DNA from: Saprospiraceae bacterium
GTDB taxonomy: Bacteria; Bacteroidota; Bacteroidia; Chitinophagales; Saprospiraceae
DNA: 64,000 bases
Direction of reading: 5' to 3'
Assembly (NCBI GenBank): GCA_020631355.1
Contig: JAHDHL010000003.1
Location: forward strand, 186,001-250,000
The notes under the pieces are model-generated. The model worked only from the letters and a program-made list of their open reading frames with translations, was not told the origin of the DNA and did no database searches. This document shows, in pieces, positions 63,973 to 64,000 of the stretch (position 1 is its first letter; each line of letters begins with the position of its first letter). The position numbers were made by a program, and so were the translations under genes.

Positions 63973-64000
63973 TTTTGTCTGTTTACTTTTTTAAAAACCT

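Overview
The window is a gene-dense, low-GC chromosomal segment of a Bacteroidota bacterium. The evidence is the short primary sigma factor, TAnnTTTG-type promoters, a type IX secretion C-terminal sorting domain, many small secreted and lipoprotein genes, BshC, and the near absence of Shine-Dalgarno sites. The mix of families suggests Saprospiria, but that is only an impression. I see no phage, insertion sequence or CRISPR array.

Layout. 1-19.4 kb holds envelope and general metabolism genes: a partial glycosyltransferase, a secreted amidase, FabH, a glutaryl-CoA dehydrogenase, a tandem pair of OmpA-domain proteins, a large secreted TPR protein with an outer-membrane barrel protein, two thioredoxin-fold proteins, a WG-repeat protein, MnmD and a glutamate/aspartate symporter. 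19.5-24 kb holds a 1142-residue TIR-TPR-SDR fusion and the primary sigma factor. 24.2-30.9 kb is a TPP-riboswitch-controlled thiamine operon (thiS, thiC, a TenI-like gene, thiD, thiE, thiG, an unknown gene, thiH) without thiF. 30.9-45.6 kb holds four-cysteine secreted proteins, an M15-type peptidase, an M16 peptidase, FabG, a Nudix hydrolase, KdsB, a LysM protein, BshC, two TonB-like proteins, an aldo/keto reductase and an OtsA-OtsB fusion.

The most notable region is 45.75-49.13 kb, read on the minus strand. A good promoter is followed by two small leader ORFs, one with four consecutive cysteine codons and one with the run CCCPCCC. Each is followed by an intrinsic terminator and has the competing structures of a ribosome-mediated attenuator. 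Downstream lie cysM, a JAMM protease gene, a tRNA-Cys(GCA) gene, a MoaD/CysO-like sulfur carrier with a masked C-terminus, and an E1-rhodanese gene, ending at a terminator. This is a protein-thiocarboxylate cysteine pathway that appears to be regulated by cysteine and that carries its own tRNA-Cys.

49.1-64 kb holds a beta-helix protein and a type IX-secreted protein, AccC, an unknown kinase-like protein, an HddC-GmhB fusion, endonuclease V, an acyl-CoA dehydrogenase with two palindromes upstream, an ECF sigma factor with a membrane partner, a YciO-type protein and a large protein with Hsp70-like segments. Cysteine made by the cys operon would feed protein synthesis, bacillithiol (BshC) and sulfur transfer. 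The E1-rhodanese could also serve ThiS, since no dedicated ThiF gene is present here.
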